From positions 29,035 through 93,034 of the forward strand of contig NZ_JAIOJZ010000030.1 in NCBI RefSeq assembly GCF_020404845.1: a stretch of 64,000 nt of DNA, in the 5' to 3' direction. The stretch's first letter is position 1; each line of letters opens with the position of its first letter. Source of the DNA: Streptomyces hyderabadensis. GTDB taxonomy: Bacteria; Actinomycetota; Actinomycetes; Streptomycetales; Streptomycetaceae. A program made the translations under genes and the position numbers. Of this stretch, positions 1 to 8,450 are shown piece after piece. The notes beneath the pieces were generated by a model, which was not told the DNA's origin, searched no databases, and saw only the letters and a list, made by a program, of their open reading frames with translations.

Positions 1-1086
1 TGCCCCGCTGGTGCCTGCGGCCAGTACCTGGGTGGGCGTCATCCCGGCCGCGACCATGAGCTCGGCCTCTTCCAGAGTGTTGGCTCCGAACAGACCCCGG
101 CCGCTGAAGGTGTCGCTGCCCAGCGCGATGTGCACCCCGGCCTGGGCGACCTTCTGGAGATTGCCACGCGCGTCCGGGTGGGCATCGTCGATCCAGAGCG
201 TGGGTGTGTAGGTGATGCCGTGTGCGAGCATCAGCTCGATGAGCGAGCGGTCGGTGAGGGGCTCGACGGTGACACCGTGCTCCAGGCCGTCCGCCCCGGC
301 CTCGATTGCCTCGCGTGCCGCGGCTTGCTGAGTGGTGTGGACGGTGACCCGAAGGCCCCGCTCGTGCGCGGTCTCGATACCTGCCCGAAGCAGTGCGAGG
401 GGGAGCCGTTCCAACTCGACGCCATCAGGGAAGGCGGGATTCTGCCAAAGGTATGCCGGCCCGCCGGAGTGTGCGCACGCGCCCTCCGACAGGAGCTTGA
501 TCGCGTCCACCCTGTGGTCGGCGAGGTGGTGCACCAGGTCGCGGATCTCCTGCACGCTCTCGACCTCTCCCGTGAAGCGCTCGCGCGCCCAGGGGTTGTC
601 GCCGAAGACGGTTGCGGCGGGGTGTCCGTCACGTCCGGTGATGCCGCAACCGGTTGCCAGCAGCCGCGGGCCACGCAGCGTTCCCTCGGCGATTCTGGCC
701 CGGGTGTCCAGGATCCCGCCCGTCGGATCGCCCACCGACTTGATGGTGGTGACCCCGTGGTCGAGGAACAGCCCGAGCCGCCCCGGGAGCTCGTTCTCCT
801 CGAAGGCCCGCATCGAGTCCGGATCGGAGACCGCGCGTACGTCGTAGAAGTGGACATGAGTGTCGATCAGTCCCGGCATGACCCATCCACCGGCCGCATC
901 GATCTCCTGTCCGCCCCTGAGCGGTTCGGCCGATACGGAAGCGATCTCCGCGCCGTCGACGGCGACGTCATACAGACCGGTGAGCGCCTGGTGGCCGTCG
1001 AAGACATGGGCGCGACGGATGACGAGGTCGTAGGTCGCAGGGCCGCGAGCCTCGGCGCTCGCGATCGCTTCGGCGTTCTGGTGCAT
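1..1086 (-). CDS. Amidohydrolase, imidazolonepropionase-like (C-terminus beyond the left edge)
   Basis: Metal-dependent amidohydrolase; the substrate cannot be told from sequence. The start is ATG at 1086, preceded by GGAG; an in-frame ATG at 1104 is an alternative. All expected metal ligands are visible: DTHVH near residues 75-79, a lysine in AIKLLSEGA near 197 that is the usual carbamylated bridging lysine, VTVHTT near 250, LEHG near 270 and GSDT near 325. About 362 residues are present, ending shortly before the usual 400-450 residue end of the family. A dyad at 1195-1225, nearly identical to the one upstream of the adjacent Rrf2 regulator, suggests that regulator controls it. Cytoplasmic; no signal peptide seen. 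Confidence 0.9.
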   Translation of the reverse strand, partial: MHQNAEAIASAEARGPATYDLVIRRAHVFDGHQALTGLYDVAVDGAEIASVSAEPLRGGQEIDAAGGWVMPGLIDTHVHFYDVRAVSDPDSMRAFEENELPGRLGLFLDHGVTTIKSVGDPTGGILDTRARIAEGTLRGPRLLATGCGITGRDGHPAATVFGDNPWARERFTGEVESVQEIRDLVHHLADHRVDAIKLLSEGACAHSGGPAYLWQNPAFPDGVELERLPLALLRAGIETAHERGLRVTVHTTQQAAAREAIEAGADGLEHGVTVEPLTDRSLIELMLAHGITYTPTLWIDDAHPDARGNLQKVAQAGVHIALGSDTFSGRGLFGANTLEEAELMVAAGMTPTQVLAAGTSGA

Positions 1087-1194
1087 CGCTCTCACTCCTG
1101 GCATGCGAGTAGGTGTTCAGGTCCGGGTGTACGCGGACGGATGGTGCGGCCGTCGCCATCGGCAGCCGGAGGCCCCGGAGCGGCCACACCTCGC

Positions 1195-1225
1195 CCTAAC
1201 TGCAACTAAGATGGTTACAGTTAGG
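1195..1225. promoter_or_regulatory. Candidate Rrf2 operator upstream of the amidohydrolase
   Basis: Imperfect inverted repeat with outer arms CCTAACTG and CAGTTAGG and inner CAAC/GTTA. Read on the minus strand it aligns with the 1732-1762 site upstream of the Rrf2 gene over about 31 bases with few differences. The shared site, found only before these two genes, is the basis for calling it an operator; binding itself is inferred. Confidence 0.7.
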
Positions 1226-1266
1226 GTGTGAGCCATGACACGAGGCGTGCGTACGTCAGTGTCGAA

Positions 1267-1710
1267 TCAGCAGTCCTGCGCTTCGTTGTCGCGGGCCAGT
1301 ATCTGCTGCAGCAGGGCGGCGATCGTCGTCCGGCCGAGCTGCTCCTCCAGGGCCCGCTCCGCGCTCTGGAACTCGGTTTCGAGCAGGTTGCCGATGTTGC
1401 GGCCGATCACACATGCCCCACTGGGCGGATGGGGGTGCCTCGAGAAGATCCGCCCTTCCTCCACGACGGCGTACGCGTCATAGAGCGTGATGTCCCGCGG
1501 GCTGCGGGCAAGGGACCAGCCGCCACCCCGCCCCTCGGTGGATCGCACCAGGTGAGCGTCTCGCAAGCGGCCGAGGATGCGCCGCACGAGAACTGGATTG
1601 CTTTCGAGGCTGTCCGCGATCTCCGCGGAGGTCAGCGAGCCTCCACGCCGGTGCGCCAGCATCGCAAGCGCGTGAATCGCGACCGCGCTCCTGCTGCTGA
1701 GCCCAGCCAT
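1267..1710 (-). CDS. Rrf2-family transcriptional regulator
   Basis: A 147-residue Rrf2-type winged-helix repressor. It opens with the family pattern LSSRSAVAIHALAMLA and contains the wing motif RSTEGRGGGWSLAR near residues 55-70. The start ATG at 1710 follows GGGGCGGAG; the longer open frame upstream has no family similarity. Only two cysteines are visible (one mid-protein, one as the final residue), so the three-cysteine Fe-S site of IscR or NsrR is absent and it probably senses something else. Its own promoter region carries the dyad at 1732-1762, so autoregulation and control of the amidohydrolase are likely. Confidence 0.92.
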   Translation of the reverse strand: MAGLSSRSAVAIHALAMLAHRRGGSLTSAEIADSLESNPVLVRRILGRLRDAHLVRSTEGRGGGWSLARSPRDITLYDAYAVVEEGRIFSRHPHPPSGACVIGRNIGNLLETEFQSAERALEEQLGRTTIAALLQQILARDNEAQDC

Positions 1711-1731
1711 CTCCGCCCCTTGTCGCCGCCG

Positions 1732-1762
1732 GTTAACTGTCACCAACTTAGTTGCAGATAAT
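1732..1762. promoter_or_regulatory. Candidate Rrf2 autoregulatory operator
   Basis: The site starts GTTAACTGTCACC and ends GTTGCAGATAAT, 22 bases upstream of the Rrf2 start codon. It matches the minus-strand reading of the 1195-1225 site, sharing TAACTG, the central CTTAGTTGCAG and the flanking TA. The location fits repression of the Rrf2 gene by its own product. Confidence 0.7.
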
Positions 1763-1992
1763 TCGACGGTCAACCGAGCTGTCCGGGCGGGCGCCGGACC
1801 TGAGCAGCCGGGGGAGACGGGACGGGGCGTCATCAGCGACTCCCCGGTGGGCGGCGCGTCGGTACGCAGGTGCGGAGGTGGCGGCGCGTCGGTACGGAGG
1901 TGCGGAGGCGTGGCGGTGCGGGCGAGCGGAGAGCACACCCGCACCAGTCGCCCTCGACGAATGGGAGTCCGGTCCCGTGGAACCGGTGCGCG

Positions 1993-2874
1993 TCAGGGCT
2001 GAATGGTTTCCAGGTCCTGGAGGAGGCTGGGGTGGGTCGGCTGCCATCCGAGGGCATCGCGGGTGTGGGCGCTGGTCGCCGGCTGGTCCATGGCGAAGAT
2101 CGGGCCGAACGGGCCGAACTGCTCCTGGGGAACCTCCTCGACCGGCAGGCCCAGGCGTCGGCCGACGACTGCGGCGATGTCCCGCACCGCGTCGCCCTCG
2201 TCGGCGACGGCGTGCCAGGCCGTCCCGGCCGGTGCGGACTCGAGGGCCAGCCGGAACAGGACGGCTGCGTCGAGCGCGTGCACGGCCGGCCAGCGCTGGG
2301 TGCCGTCGCCCGGATAGCCGGCCACCCCGGTGCGGCGTGCCTGATCGGTCAGCAGGCCGGCGAATCCGCCCTGGCCCTGGTTGTGGACCGTGCGCGGCAT
2401 GCGGACCGCCGTGCTGCGCACACCGCGCGAGGCGAGGTCGAGCAGCGCGTTGACGGAGCGGCCCCGGCCGCCCACCGGCCCGTCGGTCGGCAGCGGATCG
2501 GCTTCGGTGGAGGCGCGTCCCGGCACCCAGGGCGTGCCGGAGACCGTGACGATCGGGCGGTCGCTTCCGATGAGTTCCTGCCCCAGCGTGGCGAGAGCGG
2601 CGCTCTCCTCGGCGATGGCCTGCGCGAGGGCGTCCGGGCTCCCGTAGTCGCGCCCGAACGCCAGACTGATCACGCCGTCGCACTGCCCCGCGCCGGACCG
2701 CAGGACGTCGAGGTCTGCCAGGTCTCCTCGGAGCACCTTGGCGCCGACGCGCTCCAGGGTCTGCGCGGAGCGGTCCGAGCGCGCCAGTGCGAGAACGGTG
2801 TGGCCGTTACCGAGGAGTTCGGCGACGACGGCGGAGCCGATGGTCCCAGTACCGCCGGTGACGAAGACATGCAT
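1993..2874 (-). CDS. NAD(P)-binding SDR/epimerase-like protein
   Basis: A 293-residue atypical short-chain dehydrogenase of the NAD-dependent epimerase type. The N-terminus MHVFVTGGTGTIG is a Rossmann TGxxGxxG nucleotide-binding motif. The usual YxxxK catalytic pair is not obvious, as in many 3-beta-HSD or NmrA-like members, so the reaction is unknown. The start ATG at 2874 follows GGGAG; a GTG-type extension to 2913 would run into the operator and is rejected. It is divergent from a TetR gene across two palindromes and is the likely repression target. Confidence 0.88.
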   Translation of the reverse strand: MHVFVTGGTGTIGSAVVAELLGNGHTVLALARSDRSAQTLERVGAKVLRGDLADLDVLRSGAGQCDGVISLAFGRDYGSPDALAQAIAEESAALATLGQELIGSDRPIVTVSGTPWVPGRASTEADPLPTDGPVGGRGRSVNALLDLASRGVRSTAVRMPRTVHNQGQGGFAGLLTDQARRTGVAGYPGDGTQRWPAVHALDAAVLFRLALESAPAGTAWHAVADEGDAVRDIAAVVGRRLGLPVEEVPQEQFGPFGPIFAMDQPATSAHTRDALGWQPTHPSLLQDLETIQP

Positions 2875-2889
2875 GAGCTCTCCCTGAAA

Positions 2890-2950
2890 GTGATGGGACA
2901 CTTGTCCCATCACTGACTGTACACCGGTGATGGGACAAGTGTCCCATCAC
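2890..2950. promoter_or_regulatory. Twin palindromic TetR operators
   Basis: Two 24-bp near-perfect palindromes with arms GTGATGGGACA and TGTCCCATCAC, at 2890-2913 and 2927-2950, separated by 13 bp. The second is the exact reverse complement of the first, so the whole 61-bp block is a larger mirror structure. It fills the gap between the divergent oxidoreductase and TetR genes and probably controls both. Confidence 0.88.
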
Positions 2951-2963
2951 CTATCCTGGTCGC

Positions 2964-3542
2964 ATGGCTAGATGGCAACCGGGGGCGACCCAGCGACTCG
3001 TCGTTGCGGCCGTCGACCTGTTCACCGAGCAGGGGTACGACGCCACCACGGTGGCGCAGATCGCCGAGCGCGCCGGCGTCACCAAGAGCACCTTCTTCCG
3101 GCACTTCTCCGACAAGCGTGAGCTACTGGTCGCCGGCCAGGAGACGCTCAGCAGGCTGCTCGCCGACGGCATCACCGAGGCACCCGCGAGCGCCAGCCCG
3201 CTCCAGGCGGTGGCAGCCGGTCTCGAACGCGCGTCGAGCGCCATGGGACCGGCGAACCGCGAACTCGGACCTCGCCTCAAGGCAGCCGTGGCGGCCAGCA
3301 CCGAACTGCAAGAGCGCGACGCACTCAAGAGCGTCGGTCTGGCGGCCGCCATGACGGCCGCGCTCATCGCCCGCGGTGTCCCCGAACCGACCGCGCACCT
3401 GGCGGGCGAGCTGGGAGTGCTCGCGTTCAAGCGGGGATACGCCCAGTGGTCCGAAAGCGATCGCGATGACGCAGAAGGGCTCGCGCCACACGCACTGGCG
3501 GCCCTGGAGGACCTGCGTGCGGCAACTGCATCGCTGGGCTGA
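2964..3542 (+). CDS. TetR-family transcriptional regulator
   Basis: A 192-residue TetR repressor. The N-terminal helix-turn-helix reads ATTVAQIAERAGVTKSTFFR followed by HFSDKRELL, around residues 27-53; the remainder is the variable ligand-binding domain. The start ATG lies 14 bases after the second palindrome, so the bound regulator would cover its own promoter. It faces the oxidoreductase gene, the classical arrangement for a ligand-relieved repressor. The ligand is unknown. The 3543-3805 gap that follows shows no gene. Confidence 0.94.
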   Translation: MARWQPGATQRLVVAAVDLFTEQGYDATTVAQIAERAGVTKSTFFRHFSDKRELLVAGQETLSRLLADGITEAPASASPLQAVAAGLERASSAMGPANRELGPRLKAAVAASTELQERDALKSVGLAAAMTAALIARGVPEPTAHLAGELGVLAFKRGYAQWSESDRDDAEGLAPHALAALEDLRAATASLG

Positions 3543-3809
3543 TCCGCGCAGCTCAGCTGTCGGCGCCAGGCGCACTGCGGCGCCCGTCGACCGATGGCCG
3601 CCTCGCCGTCTCACGGCGAACCGGCCTGCGCCGGTGTGGGCCGTGGACGGGACCGGCTCACACCGCCGCCTCAACGGCTTGCCATGTCGGCCGGGATGAC
3701 GAACCCGTACATCCGTTTGATCGCAGCCGCGACCGCGGACAGGTTCTGCGCGCGGAGGTCCGGCGCGGCAGCGTTTGTCCACGTAGTGAGGCGAAGCCCA
3801 GGGGCTTGA

Positions 3810-3842
3810 TAGTTAACGTAGCAACAGTTAGCGTGTTAACTA
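3810..3842. promoter_or_regulatory. Inverted repeat at the MarR start (candidate operator)
   Basis: TAGTTAAC at 3810-3817 and GTTAACTA at 3835-3842 form perfect 8-bp arms 17 bp apart, with GTAGCAACAGTTAGC between them. The right arm runs into the start codon of the MarR gene, so a bound protein would block its expression. It is AT-rich against a very GC-rich background. Confidence 0.65.
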
Positions 3843-4282
3843 TGAACGGATCGAGCAGAGAGAGCACGCTGGAGCTGATGCGGTGGGTCGTGTGGGGGCA
3901 GCGGCGCGTCGCGGAAGACTGGATACGGGAACGCGGCCTCACGCACGAGCAGAGTGCCGTGCTGGCATACCTCTCGAAGAACCCGGACGCCATTCAGCGT
4001 GACGTCGCGCGGGCCATGCGCACCAGTGCGCCGAGCGTCTCGCGGCTCCTGGCCGGACTCGAGCGGCGCGGACTCGTGGAGCGTCAGGCGCAGGAGAGTG
4101 ACACGCGTAGCCGCCGGGTGCGTGTCACTGAGGCGGGCTCCGAGCTGATCCAAGGATTCGAAGAGGCCATGGACCGCATCGAGGAGTCGATCCTCGCGCC
4201 GCTCGGCGCCGAGGGGCAGGCGCGGCTCCATGAATTGCTCGAACAGCTCGTGTCCCGGATCGAGCCACCCAGCTCTCCCTGA
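3842..4282 (+). CDS. MarR-family transcriptional regulator
   Basis: About 146 residues with the MarR winged helix: RDVARAMRTSAPSVSRLLAG as recognition region, then RRGLVERQAQESDTRSRRV as the wing. ATG at 3842 is preferred over the upstream start at 3806 because the latter would translate through the inverted repeat. There is no Shine-Dalgarno before this ATG, so it may be leaderless. It lies 66 bp upstream of, and co-oriented with, an FAD monooxygenase that is its likely target. Confidence 0.9.
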   Translation: MNGSSRESTLELMRWVVWGQRRVAEDWIRERGLTHEQSAVLAYLSKNPDAIQRDVARAMRTSAPSVSRLLAGLERRGLVERQAQESDTRSRRVRVTEAGSELIQGFEEAMDRIEESILAPLGAEGQARLHELLEQLVSRIEPPSSP

Positions 4283-4348
4283 CCCGGCCTGCTGCTCCGC
4301 ACAGCGGCCGGGAGCCTCGCGGGCAAGACCTCAGTAAGGAATACAGGT

Positions 4349-5434
4349 ATGACCCAGATCACGATCATCGGTGCCGGTCTTGCGGGACTGACACTGGCAC
4401 GAACCCTGGCGGTTCATGGAATCCCGTCCACGGTGTACGAAGCGGAGGCGTCTGCTCAGGCCCGGGGCCAGGGCGGCATGCTCGACATCCACGACTACAA
4501 CGGTCAGCACGGGATCCGTGCTGCCGGCCTGATGGACGGCTTCCGGTCCCTCGTCCTCGAAGGCCGCCAGGCGTCCCGTGACGTGGCACCTGACGGCACC
4601 ATTCTGGCGGACCGGCCCGATGACCCCGCCGGAGGCCGCCCCGAGGTGCAACGTGGCGAACTTCGGCAGTTGCTGCTGGAATCCCTGCCTCCCGGCACGG
4701 TTGTCTGGGGTCACAGGACTCGGAGCGTCCGGACCCTCGCTGACGGTCGTCACGAAGTGACCTTTGCCAACGGATCGACGATCGGCACCGACATCCTCGT
4801 CGGTGCCGACGGCGCCTGGTCGAAGGTCCGGCCGCTGCTGTCCGATGCCACGCCCGCCTATGCCGGACGCTCGATGATCGAGACGTACCTGTATGAGAGC
4901 GACACCCGGCACCCTGCCACCCTGGCGCTGGTCGGCGGCGGATCGATGACCGCCTACGACGAAACCACCCGTATCGGTCTCGGCGTGCAGCGCGAGCGCG
5001 CGGACACCCTGCACTCCTACGCCATGTTCGACCAGCCGCTCGACTGGTTCCACGGCATCGACTTCAATGACGGCCCTGCGGCCGCCCGTATGGTCGCGGC
5101 GATGTTCGAAGGGTGGGCGCCGGAGCTTGTCGCCCTGGTGGCGGACAGCGACATCCCTCCGATCTTCCGTCCCTTGTACGGGCTACCGACCGGACACCGC
5201 TGGGAACATGTACCCGGAGTCACCCTCATCGGAGACGCCGCCCACCTGGCACCGCCGGACGGCGAAGGAGCGAACTGGGCACTCTTCGACGCAGGCCAGC
5301 TCGGCAACGCCATCGCCCAACAGCCCAAGAACGTCGATGCGGCCATCCGCGCCTACGAAGCCGCGCTCTTCCCACGGAACATCGACACGGCGACCGCCGC
5401 CGCGGCCTACTACCCCGAATTCAAACCGCACTGA
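4349..5434 (+). CDS. FAD-dependent monooxygenase, TetX-like
   Basis: A 361-residue class A flavoprotein hydroxylase. It starts with the dinucleotide motif ITIIGAGLAGLTLA, has an RGELRQLLLESLP segment near 107, the DG-type motif DILVGADGAWSKVRP near 152 and the FAD-ribityl motif GDAAHLAPPDGEGAN near 299. The last motif and overall length resemble the tetracycline-oxidising TetX group, but that group also includes biosynthetic and catabolic hydroxylases. Linkage to a MarR regulator fits drug or aromatic-compound response. Whether it confers resistance cannot be decided from sequence. Confidence 0.9.
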   Translation: MTQITIIGAGLAGLTLARTLAVHGIPSTVYEAEASAQARGQGGMLDIHDYNGQHGIRAAGLMDGFRSLVLEGRQASRDVAPDGTILADRPDDPAGGRPEVQRGELRQLLLESLPPGTVVWGHRTRSVRTLADGRHEVTFANGSTIGTDILVGADGAWSKVRPLLSDATPAYAGRSMIETYLYESDTRHPATLALVGGGSMTAYDETTRIGLGVQRERADTLHSYAMFDQPLDWFHGIDFNDGPAAARMVAAMFEGWAPELVALVADSDIPPIFRPLYGLPTGHRWEHVPGVTLIGDAAHLAPPDGEGANWALFDAGQLGNAIAQQPKNVDAAIRAYEAALFPRNIDTATAAAAYYPEFKPH

Positions 5435-5458
5435 CCCACAGCAACTGGACAGCCTGAA

Positions 5459-5786
5459 ATCCACCGCAGGCGTCGGACGTGGCGGTACGTGATCAGGCAG
5501 ACGGCGAGACCAAGGACGCCTCGCTGATGCCGTCGCGTCGTTCCCAGCGGACGCGCAGGCGGCGGCACGTGTCGTGGTCGCAGCCGCGGTCGACGGGGTG
5601 CCCTGGCCCTCGACGATGACGTGGTGCTTGCTGCCCGGCCGTACTCAATCGACTGGGCTCGGCCCGCTTTTGGTCCCCGCCGGACGGCCCGCACGTGCGA
5701 GGAGTGATCACCGCCCGCTCCCAGTCCAGCCGGTTCTTCGACGGCAGCTCGTTCAGCAGCAGCTGGTGGTGCTGACCACAGTTCAC
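5459..5786 (-). pseudogene. IS5-family transposase relic
   Basis: Minus-strand frames hold broken pieces of a transposase C-terminal half: LLNELPSKNRLDWERAVI, a VRAVRRGPKAG piece, and the end piece HQRGVLGLAVCLITYRHVRRLR. They lie in order but in different frames, so several frameshifts have occurred. No terminal repeats were identified. The order and spacing match the tail of IS5-type transposases, but the relic is short. Confidence 0.55.
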
Positions 5787-5807
5787 CCGACACGGGGTGG
5801 CCGTGCT

Positions 5808-7706
5808 TCAGGGGGTGACGATGGGAAAGTCGGGGTCGCCGGGGTCGAGGATCGATGCGAGGCGGTTCAGGACGGAAGCGTCCCCTTCCACCTGTACGCC
5901 TGCGTCATCCAGGTTCTGCGCGTCGAGGCCGGAGGCGATCAGAGAGGACAGGGCTTCGACGGTGGTGGTGAGGGTGACGTCGGCGGCCGTGTGCTGGGGC
6001 GCGGCGGTGTAGCTGAGCACGCCGTTGGTCAGGCGGAGCCGGTAGCAGTCGCTTGTGCCGCTGAGGCGGACATCGATGGCGGCCTTCAGGTCCCACGCTT
6101 TGGGTCCGTCGATCTGAATGGCCAGGGCGTCGAACAGCATGGTCGGCGTGAGGTGGGCAACGATGTCCGGGGCCGCGGTGACGGTGGGGGTGCCGAACTG
6201 TCCCTCGCGCAGTTCGGTGGTGCCGGAGAGGTAGAAGTTGCGCCAAGTCCCGTTCTCCGCGCCGTAGCCGAGCTGCTCGAAGGTGTCCGCGAGCAGGTCG
6301 TGTGCCGCCGTGTGGCCGGGCTCGGCGAAGACGACGTGACTGAGTACCTCGGCCGCCCACCGGTAGTCGCCCGCTTCGAACGCCTCGCGTCCCTTCTCCA
6401 CCACGGCGTCGGCGCCGCCCATGCACGCGACGTAGCGCCGGCCGGCCTCGACTGGCGGATGCTGCCACAGATGTGCCGGGTTGCCGTCGAACCAGCCCAT
6501 GTAACGCTGGTAGAGGGCTTTGAGGTTGTGGCTGACCGATCCGTAGTAGCCGCGGGCGTGCCAGGCGTTCTCCAGGGCGGGCGGCAGTGTCAGGTACTCG
6601 GCGATCTCGGTTCCGGTCCAGCCCTTGTTGATCAGACGCAGCGACTGATCGTGAAGGTAGCCGTACAGGTCTCGCTGCAGTTCCAGGAACGCGATGACGC
6701 GTTCGTGGCCCCAGGTCGGCCAGTGGTGCGAGGCGAACACCACGTCGGTGGTCCCGCCGAACAGATCGATCGACTCGGTCAGCGCGTGGGACCAGGCATG
6801 CGGGTCCCGGACGACCGCACCGCGCAGTGTCAGCAGATTGTGCAGCGTGTGCGTGGCGTCCTCTGCGGCGCACAGCGCCCGGAAGTCGGGGAAGTGGACG
6901 AGGAGCTCCGCCGGTGCCTCGGTGTTCGGTGCCATCTGGAAGACCATGCGGATGCCGTCGACGACCTCTTCCTGCCCCGTCCCGGTGACGGTTACGGTCG
7001 GTGGGATCAGCGTGACCGTGCCGGTGGAGGTGGTCTGCCCGAGACCGGCACCGACGGCCCCGCGCGGACCGCGGGCGAGCGCGGCTCCGTACATGTATGC
7101 GGCGCGCCGGCCCATCGCGGTGCCCGCATACACGTTCTCGGCCACCGCATGCTCGGTGAAGCCCTCCGGAGCGATGACTGGCACCCGCCCGGCGTCGACG
7201 TCCTGCTGGGTGGTGACGCCCTTGACGCCGCCGAAGTGGTCGACGTGCGAGTGCGTGTACAGGACACCCGTCACCGGACGATCGCCGCGGTACTCACGGT
7301 AGAGGGCCAGGGCCGCAGCGGCCGTCTCCGTGGAGATCAGGGGATCGATGACCAGCACACCGCCGGTGCCCTCGACGAAGGTGACGTTCGACAGGTCCAG
7401 GCCTCGCACCTGGTAGATGCCCTCGACCACCTCGAACAGCCCTTGCTCGGCGACAAGCTTGGACTGACGCCACAGGCTCGGGTTGACCGTGTCGGGGGCG
7501 TCGCCCTCGAGGAAGGCAAAGGTGCCGGAGTCCCACACGGTGCCGCCGTCCTCGCCCGTGACGGTGCCGGGTACACGTCGGGCGATCAAGCCGCGCGTTG
7601 CGTCCTCGAGATCCTGTGCGTCCGAGAACGGGAGACGGTCACGTAGTTCTGCCTGCTGCCGGGCGATGAACGGCTGGGCGCTCTTCGACGTCGAGGTCAT
7701 AGCCAC
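5808..7706 (-). CDS. Alkyl/aryl-sulfatase of the metallo-beta-lactamase fold (SdsA-like)
   Basis: About 632 residues, the full length of type III alkylsulfatases, which hydrolyse alkyl sulfate esters with a binuclear zinc centre. The metal motif THSHVDHFGG lies at about residues 151-160, with further ligands in CAAEDATHTLHN and ASHHWPTWG. The middle forms the helical dimerisation region, and the last 130 residues (from TPTMLFDALAIQIDGPKA) form an SCP2-like substrate-binding domain. The first start is GTG at 7706, with ATG at 7700 equally possible. No signal peptide is seen, so a cytoplasmic enzyme for alkyl sulfate use is inferred. Confidence 0.93.
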   Translation of the reverse strand: MAMTSTSKSAQPFIARQQAELRDRLPFSDAQDLEDATRGLIARRVPGTVTGEDGGTVWDSGTFAFLEGDAPDTVNPSLWRQSKLVAEQGLFEVVEGIYQVRGLDLSNVTFVEGTGGVLVIDPLISTETAAAALALYREYRGDRPVTGVLYTHSHVDHFGGVKGVTTQQDVDAGRVPVIAPEGFTEHAVAENVYAGTAMGRRAAYMYGAALARGPRGAVGAGLGQTTSTGTVTLIPPTVTVTGTGQEEVVDGIRMVFQMAPNTEAPAELLVHFPDFRALCAAEDATHTLHNLLTLRGAVVRDPHAWSHALTESIDLFGGTTDVVFASHHWPTWGHERVIAFLELQRDLYGYLHDQSLRLINKGWTGTEIAEYLTLPPALENAWHARGYYGSVSHNLKALYQRYMGWFDGNPAHLWQHPPVEAGRRYVACMGGADAVVEKGREAFEAGDYRWAAEVLSHVVFAEPGHTAAHDLLADTFEQLGYGAENGTWRNFYLSGTTELREGQFGTPTVTAAPDIVAHLTPTMLFDALAIQIDGPKAWDLKAAIDVRLSGTSDCYRLRLTNGVLSYTAAPQHTAADVTLTTTVEALSSLIASGLDAQNLDDAGVQVEGDASVLNRLASILDPGDPDFPIVTP

Positions 7707-7916
7707 ACATTCACACCATTTCTCTTCAAACGCTGACCCCGACTCGCCCGCACCACTCGACCTCAGGTACTCCTCACACGTTCCGCTGTGTCTTCGGGCC
7801 GGGGCGGTCGGCCTGATGCCCGGCCGGTCCCTTCCTGCATCGACGGCATCGTTTCCCCCTTCACGCTCACTGTCTCGTGCCCCGCACGCCGCGGCTCGCT
7901 GCCCGGGCGCCCCGAG

Positions 7917-7990
7917 CCAGTTCCTCTTCGCAGGCGCCCCATGGGGTGCTGAGCCCGCTCGGGCCCGGGGCTCACGGGAGGAGGAACTGG
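7917..7990. repeat. Nested inverted repeats in the 7707-8099 gap
   Basis: CCAGTTCCTC (7917-7926) pairs perfectly with GAGGAACTGG (7981-7990). Inside lie GCGCCCCATGGGGTGC (about 7933-7948) and TGAGCCC/GGGCTCA (7950-7956, 7968-7974), giving a three-way-junction-like fold. The gap holds no convincing gene. Function unknown; a structured RNA, an extruding DNA element or a terminator for either neighbour are all possible. Confidence 0.5.
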
Positions 7991-8099
7991 TGTGTCATCG
8001 GTTGTCGGCAGCAGTGCCGGATGCGGACTTCACATGTGCGGAGCGGTCGTTGGCCCGGTCAGCGGCAGGAGACCGTGTTCAAGGGGGCTCGCTGAATTT

Positions 8100-8450
8100 T
8101 CAGGAGAAGACGACGGAACGGAGGAGCAGGCGGTCGCCCGCGCTCTTCCCGGGCGGCAGGACGTAGTGCGGGCCTTCGCAGTCGGCGTCGAGGAAGACAG
8201 TAGCGGTGGCGTCCGTGTAGTTCTGGGGTGCCCGTGAGGCGGCCCCGGGACGGGCTTGCGGCGTCGGGAGGTCGATGCACTCGCCGCTGTCGGGGTGGTT
8301 GAGGAAGCCGACGGCCTCGTAGCCCTCGTCGGTGGTGTAGGTGTAGCGGAACTGGCCGGTCGCGGCCGATGCGGGGCCCGGCAGGGCCACGAGCAGAGCC
8401 AGTGCGCCGGCGGCGGCGCCGAAGGCCGCGGTGGCGGAGCGAAGGAACAT
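8100..8450 (-). CDS. Small secreted protein of unknown function
   Basis: 116 residues with a clear Sec signal peptide: MFLRSATAAFGAAAGALALLVALPGPASA and then cleavage after ASA. The mature part of about 87 residues contains two cysteines (GECIDLP and DADCEGPHY) that could form a disulfide, and motifs GYEAVGFLNHPDSG and YTDATATVFLD. The ATG at 8450 has an AGGTGA at suitable distance; a GTG at 8462 is the alternative. I do not recognise a named family. It stands alone as a short secreted product. Confidence 0.75.
   Translation of the reverse strand: MFLRSATAAFGAAAGALALLVALPGPASAATGQFRYTYTTDEGYEAVGFLNHPDSGECIDLPTPQARPGAASRAPQNYTDATATVFLDADCEGPHYVLPPGKSAGDRLLLRSVVFS

Noticed and set aside
5574..7646. 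Long plus-strand open frame of about 690 codons
   Set aside because: It is the antisense shadow of the alkylsulfatase gene, which has full family motifs on the minus strand; long antisense frames are expected at this GC content.
7763..7975. 70-codon minus-strand frame upstream of the alkylsulfatase
   Set aside because: Low-complexity composition, overlap with the nested inverted repeats and no family resemblance.
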